A stretch of DNA of 34,255 nucleotides, taken from positions 1 through 34,255 of the forward strand of contig CALEYZ010000010.1 in the NCBI GenBank assembly GCA_937928195.1. The letters are read 5' to 3'. A program made the translations under genes and the position numbers. Positions 15,226 through 23,334 of the stretch are shown in pieces (position 1 is the stretch's first letter; every line of letters begins with the position of its first letter). Below the pieces are notes generated by a model. That model did no database searches. It was not told the origin of the DNA and saw nothing but the letters and a program-made list of their open reading frames with translations. This stretch comes from an uncultured Limnohabitans sp. (GTDB lineage: Bacteria; Pseudomonadota; Gammaproteobacteria; Burkholderiales; Burkholderiaceae_C).

Positions 15226-16719
15226 ATGAACGCCATCACCCACACCGATGCTTTGTCCCGTGCTGAACGCCAAGCGCAAGTGGTTGCTGCACTGAGTGCG
15301 GTACTGCCCAAGCACGCCTTGCTGTACACGCTAGAAGACACCGTGCCGTTTGAGTGCGATGGCCTAACCGCTTACCGTGAACGCCCGCTGGTGGTGGCAT
15401 TGCCAGAAACAGAAGGCCAAGTGCAAGCCGTGCTCAAAGCTTGCCATGCCTTGGCAGTGCCCGTGGTGGCGCGCGGTGCAGGCACGGGTCTGTCGGGAGG
15501 CGCCATGCCCCACAAAATGGGCGTGACCTTGTCCATGGCCAAGTTCAACCAGATTGTCAAAGTGGATGCCGTGTCGCGCACAGCAGTGGTTCAATGCGGC
15601 GTGCGCAATTTGGCCATCTCGGAGGCTGCTGCTCCGCATGGCTTGTATTACGCACCCGATCCTTCCAGTCAAATTGCTTGCACCATTGGCGGCAACGTGG
15701 CCGAAAACTCTGGCGGCGTGCACTGCCTGAAGTACGGCCTCACTTTGCACAACGTGCTCAAAGTCAAAGGCTTCACCATTGAGGGTGAGCCCATCACTTT
15801 TGGCAGTGATGCCTTGGACACCACTGGTTTTGATTTGCTGTCCGTGCTGGTGGGCAGTGAAGGCATGTTGGCCATCACCACCGAAGTCACCGTCAAGTTG
15901 GTGCCCAAGCCGCAACTGGCGCGCTGCATCATGGCCAGCTTTGACGACATTCGCAAAGCCGGCGATGCCGTGGCAGCGGTCATTGCAGCCGGCATCATTC
16001 CGGCAGGTCTGGAAATGATGGACAAGCCCATGACGGCGGCCGTCGAAGATTTTGTACATGCTGGCTATGACCTGAATGCCGAAGCCATTTTGTTGTGCGA
16101 AAGCGATGGCACGCCCGAAGAGGTGGCCGAAGAAATTGAGCGCATGAGCGATGTGCTGCGCGGCTGTGGCGCCACCGCCATCACGGTCAGCAAAGACGAG
16201 GCCGAGCGCTTGCGCTTTTGGAGTGGCCGTAAAAATGCCTTCCCCGCATCGGGCCGCATCAGCCCCGATTACATGTGCATGGACTCCACCATTCCGCGCA
16301 AACGTTTGGCCGACATTTTGTTGGCCATTGCCGAGATGGAAAAGAAATACCAGTTGCGCTGCGCCAACGTGTTCCACGCTGGCGATGGCAACTTGCACCC
16401 CCTCATCATGTTCGACGCCAACGACCCCGACCAAATGCACCGCTGTGAGTTGTTTGGCGCGGACATTCTGGAAACCAGTGTGGCCATGGGCGGCACGGTC
16501 ACGGGGGAGCACGGTGTGGGCGTTGAAAAACTCAACAGCATGTGCGTGCAGTTTTCAAGCGAAGAAAACGCGCAAATGTTTGCCTTGAAAAAAGCCTTCG
16601 ATCCCATGGGCTTGCTCAACCCTGGCAAAGTCATTCCCACGCACAACCGCTGCGCAGAATACGGCAAGATGCTGGTGCGTGGTGGGCAAATTTCACACCC
16701 TGATTTGCCGCGTTTTTAA
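15226..16719 (+). CDS. FAD-linked 2-hydroxyacid oxidase, GlcD type
   Basis: GlcD-type flavoproteins oxidise glycolate or D-lactate and pass electrons to the respiratory chain. The 497-residue protein has the FAD-binding domain with VARGAGTGLSGGAMP (81-95) and the conserved SQIACTIGGNVAENSGGVHCLKYG split across the cofactor pocket. The C-terminal substrate domain ends with NVFHAGDGNLHPLIMFD and GGTVTGEHGVGVEK. Length matches E. coli GlcD (499). A complete glycolate oxidase also needs GlcE and GlcF, and neither gene is next to it. It could therefore be a stand-alone D-lactate dehydrogenase-like enzyme or a GlcD working with partners encoded elsewhere. The start at 15226 is preferred over a non-ATG start at 15199. 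Convergent with yggS. Confidence 0.87.
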   Translation: MNAITHTDALSRAERQAQVVAALSAVLPKHALLYTLEDTVPFECDGLTAYRERPLVVALPETEGQVQAVLKACHALAVPVVARGAGTGLSGGAMPHKMGVTLSMAKFNQIVKVDAVSRTAVVQCGVRNLAISEAAAPHGLYYAPDPSSQIACTIGGNVAENSGGVHCLKYGLTLHNVLKVKGFTIEGEPITFGSDALDTTGFDLLSVLVGSEGMLAITTEVTVKLVPKPQLARCIMASFDDIRKAGDAVAAVIAAGIIPAGLEMMDKPMTAAVEDFVHAGYDLNAEAILLCESDGTPEEVAEEIERMSDVLRGCGATAITVSKDEAERLRFWSGRKNAFPASGRISPDYMCMDSTIPRKRLADILLAIAEMEKKYQLRCANVFHAGDGNLHPLIMFDANDPDQMHRCELFGADILETSVAMGGTVTGEHGVGVEKLNSMCVQFSSEENAQMFALKKAFDPMGLLNPGKVIPTHNRCAEYGKMLVRGGQISHPDLPRF

Positions 16720-16728
16720 ATTGAGTTT

Positions 16729-17412
16729 CTAACGCTGGCCAAAAATGGCCGTGCCCACGCGCACACAGGTACTGCCTTCTGCAATGGCGGCTTCTAAATC
16801 GCCGGTCATGCCCATGGAGAGCGTGTCCAGCTTCAGGCCTGCCGCATTCAAACTGTCAAACAAGGCTTTGGCCTGACGGTGCACTGCGCGCGCCGCCGCT
16901 TCATTTTCTGCAGGTTCTGGAATCGTCATGATGCCGCGCAATTGAAGCTGCGGCAATTTCGCAACCGCTTGTGCCAAGGCCATGAGCTCTGAGGGCGCCA
17001 CGCCAGATTTGTTGCTACCGCCATCGACATTCACTTGCAAGCACACCTGCAAAGCGGGCAAATGTGCGGGTCGCTGCGCTGACAATCTTTCGGCAATTTT
17101 CAGTCGGTCGATGCTGTGCACCCACGCAAAGTTGTCGGCCACCAGCTTGGTTTTGTTGCTTTGAATCGGGCCAATGCAATGCCACTCCAAAGGCAAATCT
17201 GCCAATGACAGCATCTTGTCCACTGCTTCTTGAATGTAGTTTTCACCAAACGCCAACTGCCCAGCTGCGTGCGCTTCACGCACCGCCTGTGCTGGCATGG
17301 TTTTGGACACCGCCAACAACTTAACGGCGTCAACAGGACGGCCCACCGCAAGCGATGCAAGCTCAATTCGCTTGCGGACTTGCGCCAGATTGGCTGAAAC
17401 TGAAATGCTCAT
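16729..17412 (-). CDS. yggS: Pyridoxal-phosphate homeostasis protein YggS
   Basis: YggS binds pyridoxal phosphate and keeps the free cofactor and branched-chain amino acid pools in balance; no catalytic activity is known. The 227-residue protein is a single TIM barrel of the alanine-racemase type. The cofactor lysine is K37 in KLLAVSKTMP. FGENYIQEAVDKM, LEWHCIGPIQSNKTK, VCLQVNVDGGSNKSGV, LRGIMTIPEP and the C-terminal LSMGMTGDLEAAIAEGSTCVRVG are all family hallmarks. It is head to head with the PilT-family gene, an arrangement also seen in E. coli (yggS/yggR). The two reading frames nearly touch or overlap, so the promoter of each must lie within the other or in the few bases between. Confidence 0.95.
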   Translation of the reverse strand: MSISVSANLAQVRKRIELASLAVGRPVDAVKLLAVSKTMPAQAVREAHAAGQLAFGENYIQEAVDKMLSLADLPLEWHCIGPIQSNKTKLVADNFAWVHSIDRLKIAERLSAQRPAHLPALQVCLQVNVDGGSNKSGVAPSELMALAQAVAKLPQLQLRGIMTIPEPAENEAAARAVHRQAKALFDSLNAAGLKLDTLSMGMTGDLEAAIAEGSTCVRVGTAIFGQR

Positions 17413-17452
17413 GCAACAAGCTTACCAAATCTCTGCGGACGAAGAAAATTCA

Positions 17453-18577
17453 ATGGCATGGCAACACATCTTGCGCCTGGCGCGAAGCCTAGGCGCATCG
17501 GACGTGCACTGGTCAACCGGCGAGATGCCTTGGCTGCGCGTCGATGGTCACCTGCGGCGAGTAGCGCAATGGTGCGAGTCTTACGCATTGCCAGCAGATG
17601 CGATGTCACGCGTGGTGAGCGCGGAGGATGTGCATGGTATTCGCAAGGCGCTGCTCCAAACCCATGCGTTGAACCATGCACAAGCCATTGACCTCACACA
17701 AACTCACAACAACCTCGACTTTGCCGTGTCATTGCCATTGCTTGGCCGCTTTCGGGTCAATGCATTTGCCCAGGCCCGTGGACCTGCTTTGGCATTGCGC
17801 TTGATTGCCTCACACTTGCCAGAACTGCAACGCTTGAAAGCACCCGCTTGTGTTGCCAATTGGGGCCTACAGCCCCATGGCTTGGTGCTCATCACAGGCC
17901 CTACGGGCAGCGGCAAATCCACGCTGCTGGCCGCTTTGTTGCATCACATCAACTCGCAACGCGAAGCGCATGTCTTGACGCTGGAGGACCCGATTGAATT
18001 CATCCACACATCACAGTTGAGCTTGGTGCATCAACGCGAAGTGGGCCGCGACACGCCCGACTTTGAATCGGGCTTGCGCGCTGGTTTACGCGAAGACCCT
18101 GATGTGCTGCTGGTGGGCGAGCTGCGCGACAGCGCCACCATCAAGCTGGCGTTGACGGCCGCCGAAACGGGGCATTTGGTGTTGGCCACTTTGCACACAG
18201 CCAGCGCGCCACAAGCCCTGGACCGATTGGTGGATGCCTTTCCCTCACACGAAAGAGAAGGGGTGCGTGCCTTGTTTGCCGAATGCATGGTGGCCGTGTT
18301 GGCGCAAACACTGTGCCCGCATCGCTCGGGTCAAGGACGCGTGGCCGCGCACGAAATCATGGTGGCCACGCCCGCTGTGCGCAACCTCATGCGCGAGGGC
18401 AAGGTCAGCCAGTTGTACGCGCTGCTGCAAACTGGTCAGTCAGTCGGCATGCAAACCCTAGACCAAAGCTTGCTGCGCTTGTTTCACAACCAAGAAATCA
18501 GCTTGCAGACGCTGGAGCGACTCCGCAAATACCCGCAAAATCCAAAACTGATGGACAATCACGGCTTAGATGATTGA
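17453..18577 (+). CDS. PilT-family type IV pilus retraction-like ATPase
   Basis: PilT-type hexameric ATPases power pilus retraction. From the ATG at 17453 the protein has 374 residues. The N-terminal PAS-like domain has GASDVHWSTGEMPWLRVDGH (14-33). The ATPase domain shows Walker A GPTGSGKST (149-157), the Asp box LTLEDPIEFIH (176-186), Walker B DPDVLLVGELRD (215-226) and the His box GHLVLATLHTA (240-250). AVRNLMREGKVSQLY is close to the PilT signature AIRNLIREAKV. Several usually invariant positions differ from canonical PilT, and the gene is not followed by pilU, so this may be the YggR-type paralogue. ATG codons at 17405 and 17411 would extend the protein and overlap the yggS start. 17453 better fits the family N-terminus, though the ribosome binding site is weak. 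Confidence 0.82.
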   Translation: MAWQHILRLARSLGASDVHWSTGEMPWLRVDGHLRRVAQWCESYALPADAMSRVVSAEDVHGIRKALLQTHALNHAQAIDLTQTHNNLDFAVSLPLLGRFRVNAFAQARGPALALRLIASHLPELQRLKAPACVANWGLQPHGLVLITGPTGSGKSTLLAALLHHINSQREAHVLTLEDPIEFIHTSQLSLVHQREVGRDTPDFESGLRAGLREDPDVLLVGELRDSATIKLALTAAETGHLVLATLHTASAPQALDRLVDAFPSHEREGVRALFAECMVAVLAQTLCPHRSGQGRVAAHEIMVATPAVRNLMREGKVSQLYALLQTGQSVGMQTLDQSLLRLFHNQEISLQTLERLRKYPQNPKLMDNHGLDD

Positions 18578-18634
18578 CCTTCGTTTCAGTCTTTCTGTTC
18601 ACCCCTTATTTCAAACCCCAACACCGAACGCACC

Positions 18635-19549
18635 ATGAGCAGCTTGAACGCCAAAACCTACGAATCCGCACCCTCACAACATGTGGCCTTTTTGGGCCTG
18701 GGCGTCATGGGCTACCCCATGGCAGGCCATTTGGCACGTGCCGGTCATGCCGTCACGGTTTACAACCGCAGCGAGGCCAAAGCAGCCGCGTGGTGCAAAG
18801 AATTTGCAGACTCACGCCAGCCAGCGCATGCGCCGACGCCTCGCGAAGCTGTGAAAAATGCCGACATCGTTTTTTGCTGCGTTGGCAATGACGATGATTT
18901 GCGCGCCGTGGTCTTGGGCGCAGATGGCGCCTTTGCTGGCATGAAAAAGGGCGCCATCTTTGTTGACCACACCACGGCCTCGGCCAACGTGGCGCGTGAG
19001 CTCTACGCCGCAGCCAAAGCCCTAGGCATCCACTTCATTGACGCGCCAGTGTCGGGCGGGCAAGGTGGCGCACAAAACGGTCTGTTGACCGTGATGTGCG
19101 GCGGCGATGCCGCCATTTTTGAAGCCACCCGACCTGCGGCCATGGCTTTCTCTCGCGCCTACACCCTCATGGGTGAGTCCGGTGCAGGCCAATTGACCAA
19201 GATGGTCAACCAAGTGTGCATTGCAGGCTTGGTCCAAGGTTTGTCCGAAGCCATTGCCTTTGGCCAAAAAGCCGGCCTGGACATGAACTTGGTGCTGGAC
19301 GTCATTGGCAAAGGCGCAGCTCAAAGCTGGCAAATGGACAACCGCGGCAAAACCATGGTGGCAGACAAGTTTGACTTTGGCTTTGCCGTTGACTGGATGC
19401 GCAAAGACTTGGGCCTGGTGATGGAAGAGGCCAAAAGCAATGGCGCGCGTTTGCCTGTTACCGCTTTGGTCGATCAGTTCTACGCCGACGTGCAACAAAT
19501 GGGCGGCAAGCGCTGGGACACTTCCAGCCTGATCAAACGCTTGAAGTAA
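18635..19549 (+). CDS. Beta-hydroxyacid dehydrogenase (3-hydroxyisobutyrate/tartronate-semialdehyde reductase family)
   Basis: These NAD(P)-dependent enzymes interconvert beta-hydroxyacids and semialdehydes. The 304-residue product has a Rossmann domain with FLGLGVMGYPMAGHLARAGH and VTVYNRS, where the Asn-Arg-Ser after the second strand fits NADP preference. The substrate-binding signature APVSGGQGGAQNGLLTVM follows. The catalytic lysine is in GAGQLTKMVNQ. The C-terminal helical domain ends WDTSSLIKRLK. The exact substrate (3-hydroxyisobutyrate, tartronate semialdehyde or 4-hydroxybutyrate) cannot be told from sequence. The glycolate-oxidase-like gene 2 kb away could suggest glyoxylate metabolism, but the two are not in one operon. 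It ends 4 bases from the convergent BON lipoprotein gene. Confidence 0.88.
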   Translation: MSSLNAKTYESAPSQHVAFLGLGVMGYPMAGHLARAGHAVTVYNRSEAKAAAWCKEFADSRQPAHAPTPREAVKNADIVFCCVGNDDDLRAVVLGADGAFAGMKKGAIFVDHTTASANVARELYAAAKALGIHFIDAPVSGGQGGAQNGLLTVMCGGDAAIFEATRPAAMAFSRAYTLMGESGAGQLTKMVNQVCIAGLVQGLSEAIAFGQKAGLDMNLVLDVIGKGAAQSWQMDNRGKTMVADKFDFGFAVDWMRKDLGLVMEEAKSNGARLPVTALVDQFYADVQQMGGKRWDTSSLIKRLK

Positions 19550-19553
19550 TTGT

Positions 19554-20204
19554 TCAGATCTTGGGCTGTGCCTGTGGTGACAGGGGTTGTGCGCTGATTC
19601 GTTTGAGTTCTTCTTCAGTAATGGTCTCGAACACACGCACCACTTTCACCACGCCACTGACACTGCCACTGCGTGCAATTTCAGAAGCACGTTGCGCTTC
19701 ACGGGCAGTGACGCGGCCCATCAGGTACACAATGCCGCGCTCAGTGATCACTTTGAATGCATTGGATTGCAAATCTTTGGCATCAACCAGCAAGGCCTTG
19801 ATTTGACCTGTGGTGATGGTGTCCTTGGAGCGCTGGGTTAAAGAACTGGCTGGTTGTACGGCCAAATCGTTGACCACAGAGTTGACGTTTTCTTGGCTTT
19901 TGGCCAAACGTTCGGCGCGGTCTTTTTCGGCAGCGGAACTGACCTCGCCGGTCAAAAGCACCATGCGGTTGTAGCTGGTGACATTGACATGGGCTGCATC
20001 GCTGAGATTTTGACGGAGACCTTGTGCGGTGCGCAACTCAATGCCTTCGTCTTCCAACTGGATGCCCGTGGTGCGACGGTCAATGGCCACCATGCCACTC
20101 ATCACGGCACTACCGACGACCAAAGGTGCGCAAGCCGACAAACTGGCGATGACGGCACTGACGGCCAAACCAGACAGCATCCAACGTTTGAGATTGAGTT
20201 TCAC
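19554..20204 (-). CDS. BON-domain outer-membrane lipoprotein, DolP (YraP)-like
   Basis: DolP-type lipoproteins sit in the outer membrane and support envelope integrity and septal peptidoglycan splitting. The 216-residue precursor has a lipoprotein signal: basic MKLNLKRW, a hydrophobic core and lipobox LSAC with Cys25. Ala follows the Cys, consistent with outer-membrane sorting. Two BON domains follow, at about 52-117 (HVNVTSYNRMVLLTGEV) and 130-200 (FKVITERGIVYLMGRVTARE), the layout of E. coli DolP. Translation starts at GTG, supported by AAGGAA six bases upstream. It is last in the order yraN, SIS protein, BON protein, which matches the conserved yraN-diaA-dolP block. Confidence 0.9.
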   Translation of the reverse strand: MKLNLKRWMLSGLAVSAVIASLSACAPLVVGSAVMSGMVAIDRRTTGIQLEDEGIELRTAQGLRQNLSDAAHVNVTSYNRMVLLTGEVSSAAEKDRAERLAKSQENVNSVVNDLAVQPASSLTQRSKDTITTGQIKALLVDAKDLQSNAFKVITERGIVYLMGRVTAREAQRASEIARSGSVSGVVKVVRVFETITEEELKRISAQPLSPQAQPKI

Positions 20205-20282
20205 TTGGAATTCCTTAGAGAGTCTTGAAATATTTTAATCGGGTGCCGGGATAAAGTGAATTCAGGCAAGCTTGAAAAAACT

Positions 20283-20861
20283 TTAGGAGACGGCGTCCTG
20301 GTCACCCATGAGTTGAGCGTCCACGCCATCACACAGACAATGCAACGCCAATTGTTGCACTTCTCGAATTCTGGCAGCGCGGTCGTGCGGAATGCCCACA
20401 TGCACATCGGTTTCACGCAAGGCCTTGGCCACCGCACCGCCCCCTTTGCCGGTGAGGGCAATGACCGTCATGTCGCGCTCGTGAGCCGCATGCAAAGCAC
20501 GCATCAACCCTTCTTCTTCACCGTTGGCTGTCAGCAACAACAACACATCGCCGGCTTGTCCCAATGCGCGCACTTGACGCGCCAAGCCAGCATAGGCCGG
20601 ATCACCCATGCCTTCGTGTCGCAAGGCAATGGCCGCCAACTCAGGGCGTTCGCGCTCAAAACCACCCACAAACAGACTTGCAAAGTATTGCGCCAAAGCG
20701 GCAGAACTGCCCTCGCCGCACACCATCACCTTGCCACCACTGGTGACACAGGCCATGAGCGCCTGCACGCCTGCGTCCAAAGGTTTGGCCAAAGTTTCGG
20801 CTGCCTGGTACTGCAGGTCGGCACTGTCGATGAAATGTTGCTGAATGCGCAGGTCTAACAT
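20283..20861 (-). CDS. SIS-domain protein, DiaA/GmhA-like
   Basis: DiaA binds DnaA and promotes timely replication initiation, while its relative GmhA is sedoheptulose-7-phosphate isomerase. The 192-residue protein is a single SIS domain. The phosphosugar-binding loop is GGKVMVCGEGSSAALAQYFAS, where family members usually have GNGGSAAxAQHFA. The Asn-Gly-Gly to Glu-Gly-Ser change could weaken sugar binding. The second loop GQAGDVLLLLTANGEEEGLM corresponds to the typical GDVLLGISTSGNS. The C-terminal half ends REVQQLALHCLCDGVDAQL, like DiaA (HTLCEAID). Position between yraN and the BON lipoprotein gene argues for the DiaA role. Catalytic isomerase activity is less likely. The ATG at 20861 has no strong ribosome binding site. 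Confidence 0.82.
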   Translation of the reverse strand: MLDLRIQQHFIDSADLQYQAAETLAKPLDAGVQALMACVTSGGKVMVCGEGSSAALAQYFASLFVGGFERERPELAAIALRHEGMGDPAYAGLARQVRALGQAGDVLLLLTANGEEEGLMRALHAAHERDMTVIALTGKGGGAVAKALRETDVHVGIPHDRAARIREVQQLALHCLCDGVDAQLMGDQDAVS

Positions 20862-20909
20862 GAGCAGGATGATACCCGCAGCACATGCCGATGGGTCACG
20901 CGATTTTGA

Positions 20910-21317
20910 TCAAGCACCCGCGTCAAAGGCAGCCTTCTGCCAAATCAGGCCGCTGGCTTCCCAAGCCACCACATCGAAGCGCGTGGGGGGCAACTGCTGC
21001 CAACGCCATAGAAAGTAGCGCGCAGCAAAGATGATGCGACGTTGTTTGGCCCGACTGACACTGCCCAGGGCACCTCCAAACTGGCCTTGCGCGCGTTTGC
21101 GCACCTCGACAAACACCAGGGTGCTGTCAGATTCTTGCAAAATGAGGTCAATTTCGCCGCCACCCCTGCCAGGCGTTCGATAATTGCGCTGTATCAAACG
21201 CAAGCCCTGCCGTTGCAAAAAGTGCAGTGCTGCATCTTCTGCGGCATCGCCCATTTGTTTGGTGCTTTGCTGTGGCGACTGTTTAACTGATCGTTCGTCT
21301 GGAATTTTGCATTGCAT
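20910..21317 (-). CDS. yraN: YraN-family endonuclease-like protein (UPF0102)
   Basis: YraN proteins have a Holliday-junction-resolvase/restriction-endonuclease-like fold; their cellular substrate is unknown. The 135-residue form starting at 21317 contains GDAAEDAALHFLQRQGLRLI, then the putative active site GGEIDLIL ... TLVFVEVRKRA. There the conserved Glu, Asp and Glu follow a PD-(D/E)xK pattern with Arg replacing the last Lys. RAKQRRIIFAARYFL and FDVVAW complete the domain. The frame is open further upstream to 21539, which would overlap rsmI, so a start near 21317 (MQCKIPDE) or 21254 (MGDAAED) is more reasonable. It diverges from rsmI, as in many proteobacteria. Confidence 0.87.
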   Translation of the reverse strand: MQCKIPDERSVKQSPQQSTKQMGDAAEDAALHFLQRQGLRLIQRNYRTPGRGGGEIDLILQESDSTLVFVEVRKRAQGQFGGALGSVSRAKQRRIIFAARYFLWRWQQLPPTRFDVVAWEASGLIWQKAAFDAGA

Positions 21318-21361
21318 TTTGCGTTGAATTTTGTGTTGACTTGTAGGACCTAGGAACACCA

Positions 21362-22387
21362 TTGACTTCACCTTCTGAACATTCTGAAGCGCCCTCAGCA
21401 TCTGATGATTTAACGTCAGCAGATTTAACGGCTTCGGCTTTGACACCAGCAGCGGGTGCGTCGCTGTCCTCGGTTTATGGCAAAGCCTTTCAAGCCGCGC
21501 GCGAAGCAGTGGGTCCTCAAAACCACCCCGCCAGCACACTGTATGTGGTGGCCACCCCCATTGGCAATCTGGCCGACATCACTTTGCGCGCTTTGTATGT
21601 GATTGAAAGGGCAGACACCTTGGCCTGCGAAGACACGCGACACACCCAACAAATGCTGCGCGCCTATGGTTTAGACCGGAACAATTCACAACTGCTGGCA
21701 GTGCACCAGCACAACGAAGCCGAGGCGGCCACGCAAGTCATTGCCCGTTTGGCGCAAGGCCAGCGTGTGGCCTATGTCAGCGATGCCGGCACACCCGCCA
21801 TCAGCGATCCTGGTGCGCGTTTGGTTGCCACCGTGGCAGCGGCAGGTTACAGAGTCATGCCGCTGCCTGGCGCCAGCAGCGTCACCACATTGCTCAGCGC
21901 AGCAGGCATGACGGGAGAAGGCGGTTTTGTCTTCACAGGCTTCTTGTCGTCCAAAGCCACAGAACGCCAACGTGCTGTTGACATCATTCAGGGCGAGCCC
22001 CGAGCGGTTGTCTTGCTTGAAGCACCTCACCGCATCGAAGCTTTGGCACAGGCACTGGCCAGTTTGGGTTCACGCCGGATCACCGTGGGGCGAGAATTGA
22101 CCAAGCAATTCGAAACAGTGCATACCGTTGAGGCTCAACAACTGCCAGCGTGGTTTGCACAAAAAGCCGAACATGTGCGCGGCGAGTTTGCACTGCTGAT
22201 TCATGCACTGGACAAACCCAAACAAGACAACAACGAGTCGTTGGATGCAGACAGTTTGCGCACACTCAAGTTGTTGCTGACCGAGCTGCCTTTGAAAACG
22301 GCCGTGAAGCTCACCAGCGACATCACGGGCGCTTCCAAGAATGTGGTTTACGACACCGCGCTGAGTTTGAAAAAAGCTTTGGACTGA
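21362..22387 (+). CDS. rsmI: 16S rRNA (cytidine-1402-2'-O)-methyltransferase RsmI
   Basis: RsmI methylates the ribose of C1402 in the ribosomal decoding centre. The tetrapyrrole-methylase-type domain begins at about residue 59 with TLYVVATPIGNLADITLRAL. It continues with ACEDTRHTQQMLRAYG, VAYVSDAGTPAISDPGARLV, LPGASSVTTLLSAAG, FVFTGFLSSKATERQR and VLLEAPHRIEALAQAL, all diagnostic. About 58 residues precede it, against roughly 13 in E. coli, and much of this is Ala/Ser/Thr/Asp-rich. No ATG lies upstream of the domain. A TTG at 21362 has a well-spaced AGGAA, while a GTG at 21509 would give a family-length protein. The gene diverges from yraN and converges on the EamA gene. Confidence 0.92.
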   Translation: MTSPSEHSEAPSASDDLTSADLTASALTPAAGASLSSVYGKAFQAAREAVGPQNHPASTLYVVATPIGNLADITLRALYVIERADTLACEDTRHTQQMLRAYGLDRNNSQLLAVHQHNEAEAATQVIARLAQGQRVAYVSDAGTPAISDPGARLVATVAAAGYRVMPLPGASSVTTLLSAAGMTGEGGFVFTGFLSSKATERQRAVDIIQGEPRAVVLLEAPHRIEALAQALASLGSRRITVGRELTKQFETVHTVEAQQLPAWFAQKAEHVRGEFALLIHALDKPKQDNNESLDADSLRTLKLLLTELPLKTAVKLTSDITGASKNVVYDTALSLKKALD

Positions 22388-22424
22388 AACAGGCAGCAGG
22401 GCTTGCGATGGCACTGCCGAATGC

Positions 22425-23330
22425 TTATCGCTTGCGCAGCCCCAGCCACATCACCGTGCCCACCACCAACGCCGCGCCCACCAACTGAATGGGTGCAATG
22501 GCTTGATCTAGCAAGGCCCAAGCCAAAGTCAACGCAAAGACCGGCTCGACATTCATGATGGCCGAGTTGCCCACCACGCCCAAGCGCGGCAGCACGGTGA
22601 ACATGATCGTAAAAGCCGTGCCATATAAAAACGTCAGCATGCCCAAGCCCCACCACCCAGCAGGTGCTTGTGGCATGTGAAAACCGCCTTGACTGAGTGC
22701 GGTCGCCACGGCCAACACACCCACCAAGGTCATGGTGGAGAAGGTGCGCAAGCGACCATCCAAATCGGCTGTTTCGTGTTGGGTGTAGACCAAAGCCAAA
22801 CCAAAAGTGGCAGATGCAGCCAAGGCAAACGCCACACCACTTCCAATTTGAGCCCAATGCTCAGCGGCGCCCAAACCAGAGGCTGCACCCATCACGTCCA
22901 GCGCCAAAGCCAAGCCCACCAAGATGAGCGGCATGCTCCATATCACTGCTTTTTCGGGCTGATGCTTGTACAGCACACGAGCCCAAAAAGCGGTCGACAG
23001 TGGATAGGTGTTGAAGGCCAACAAAGCCAAAGCCACCGGCAACCTGGCCACCGATGAATACAAGCACACACTTTGCACTGCAATCAAAACACCAATGATG
23101 GGCAAGTATTTTTTGTGTTGCGCCGTGATGCGCAAAGACACCTTTTGTTGCCACAAAATCAAGCCCACCACCAAAGCCGTCACCGCACTTCGAAAACTGA
23201 CCGCCGTCACCACATCAACCCCATTGTTGAAAGCAAAACGCGCAGACACATGGTTGGCCCCCATCATGAACGCGATGAGCAACAAGGTGGCAAATGCGGT
23301 GGTGGACAGGGCTTTGGATTTTTCAGTCAT
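22425..23330 (-). CDS. EamA-family (DMT superfamily) permease
   Basis: This 301-residue inner-membrane protein has about ten hydrophobic segments arranged as two EamA repeats. The first starts TAFATLLLIAFMMGANHVSARFAF and the second is around WAQIGSGVAFALAASATFGL. The C-terminus has IMNVEPVFALTLAWALLDQ followed by VGAALVVGTVMWLG, the usual EamA ending. Such carriers export or import amino acids, purines or small acids; the substrate cannot be predicted. It starts 4 bases after the stop of the ketopantoate-reductase-like gene, so it is the last gene of the hpa transcript. It may move a pathway substrate or product, which is inference. The upstream open frame to 23396 is less likely, since MTEKSK begins the typical N-terminus. 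Confidence 0.87.
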   Translation of the reverse strand: MTEKSKALSTTAFATLLLIAFMMGANHVSARFAFNNGVDVVTAVSFRSAVTALVVGLILWQQKVSLRITAQHKKYLPIIGVLIAVQSVCLYSSVARLPVALALLAFNTYPLSTAFWARVLYKHQPEKAVIWSMPLILVGLALALDVMGAASGLGAAEHWAQIGSGVAFALAASATFGLALVYTQHETADLDGRLRTFSTMTLVGVLAVATALSQGGFHMPQAPAGWWGLGMLTFLYGTAFTIMFTVLPRLGVVGNSAIMNVEPVFALTLAWALLDQAIAPIQLVGAALVVGTVMWLGLRKR

Positions 23331-23334
23331 GGCG

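Noticed and set aside
15364..16512. A 382-residue open frame on the minus strand inside the GlcD-type gene
   Set aside because: It is rich in His and Ala, shows no domain pattern, and mirrors the codon bias of the real gene on the other strand; similar long antisense frames occur at 12671-13531 and 27395-28207.
16736..16750. GGCCAAAAATGGCC hairpin at the yggS/GlcD convergent end
   Set aside because: The stem is only five base pairs, lies inside the yggS coding region and has no T-run, so I did not call a terminator.
21318..21539. Longer YraN reading frame up to 21539
   Set aside because: It would overlap the rsmI start region on the other strand, and the extra residues lack the family pattern; a start at 21317 or 21254 fits known lengths.
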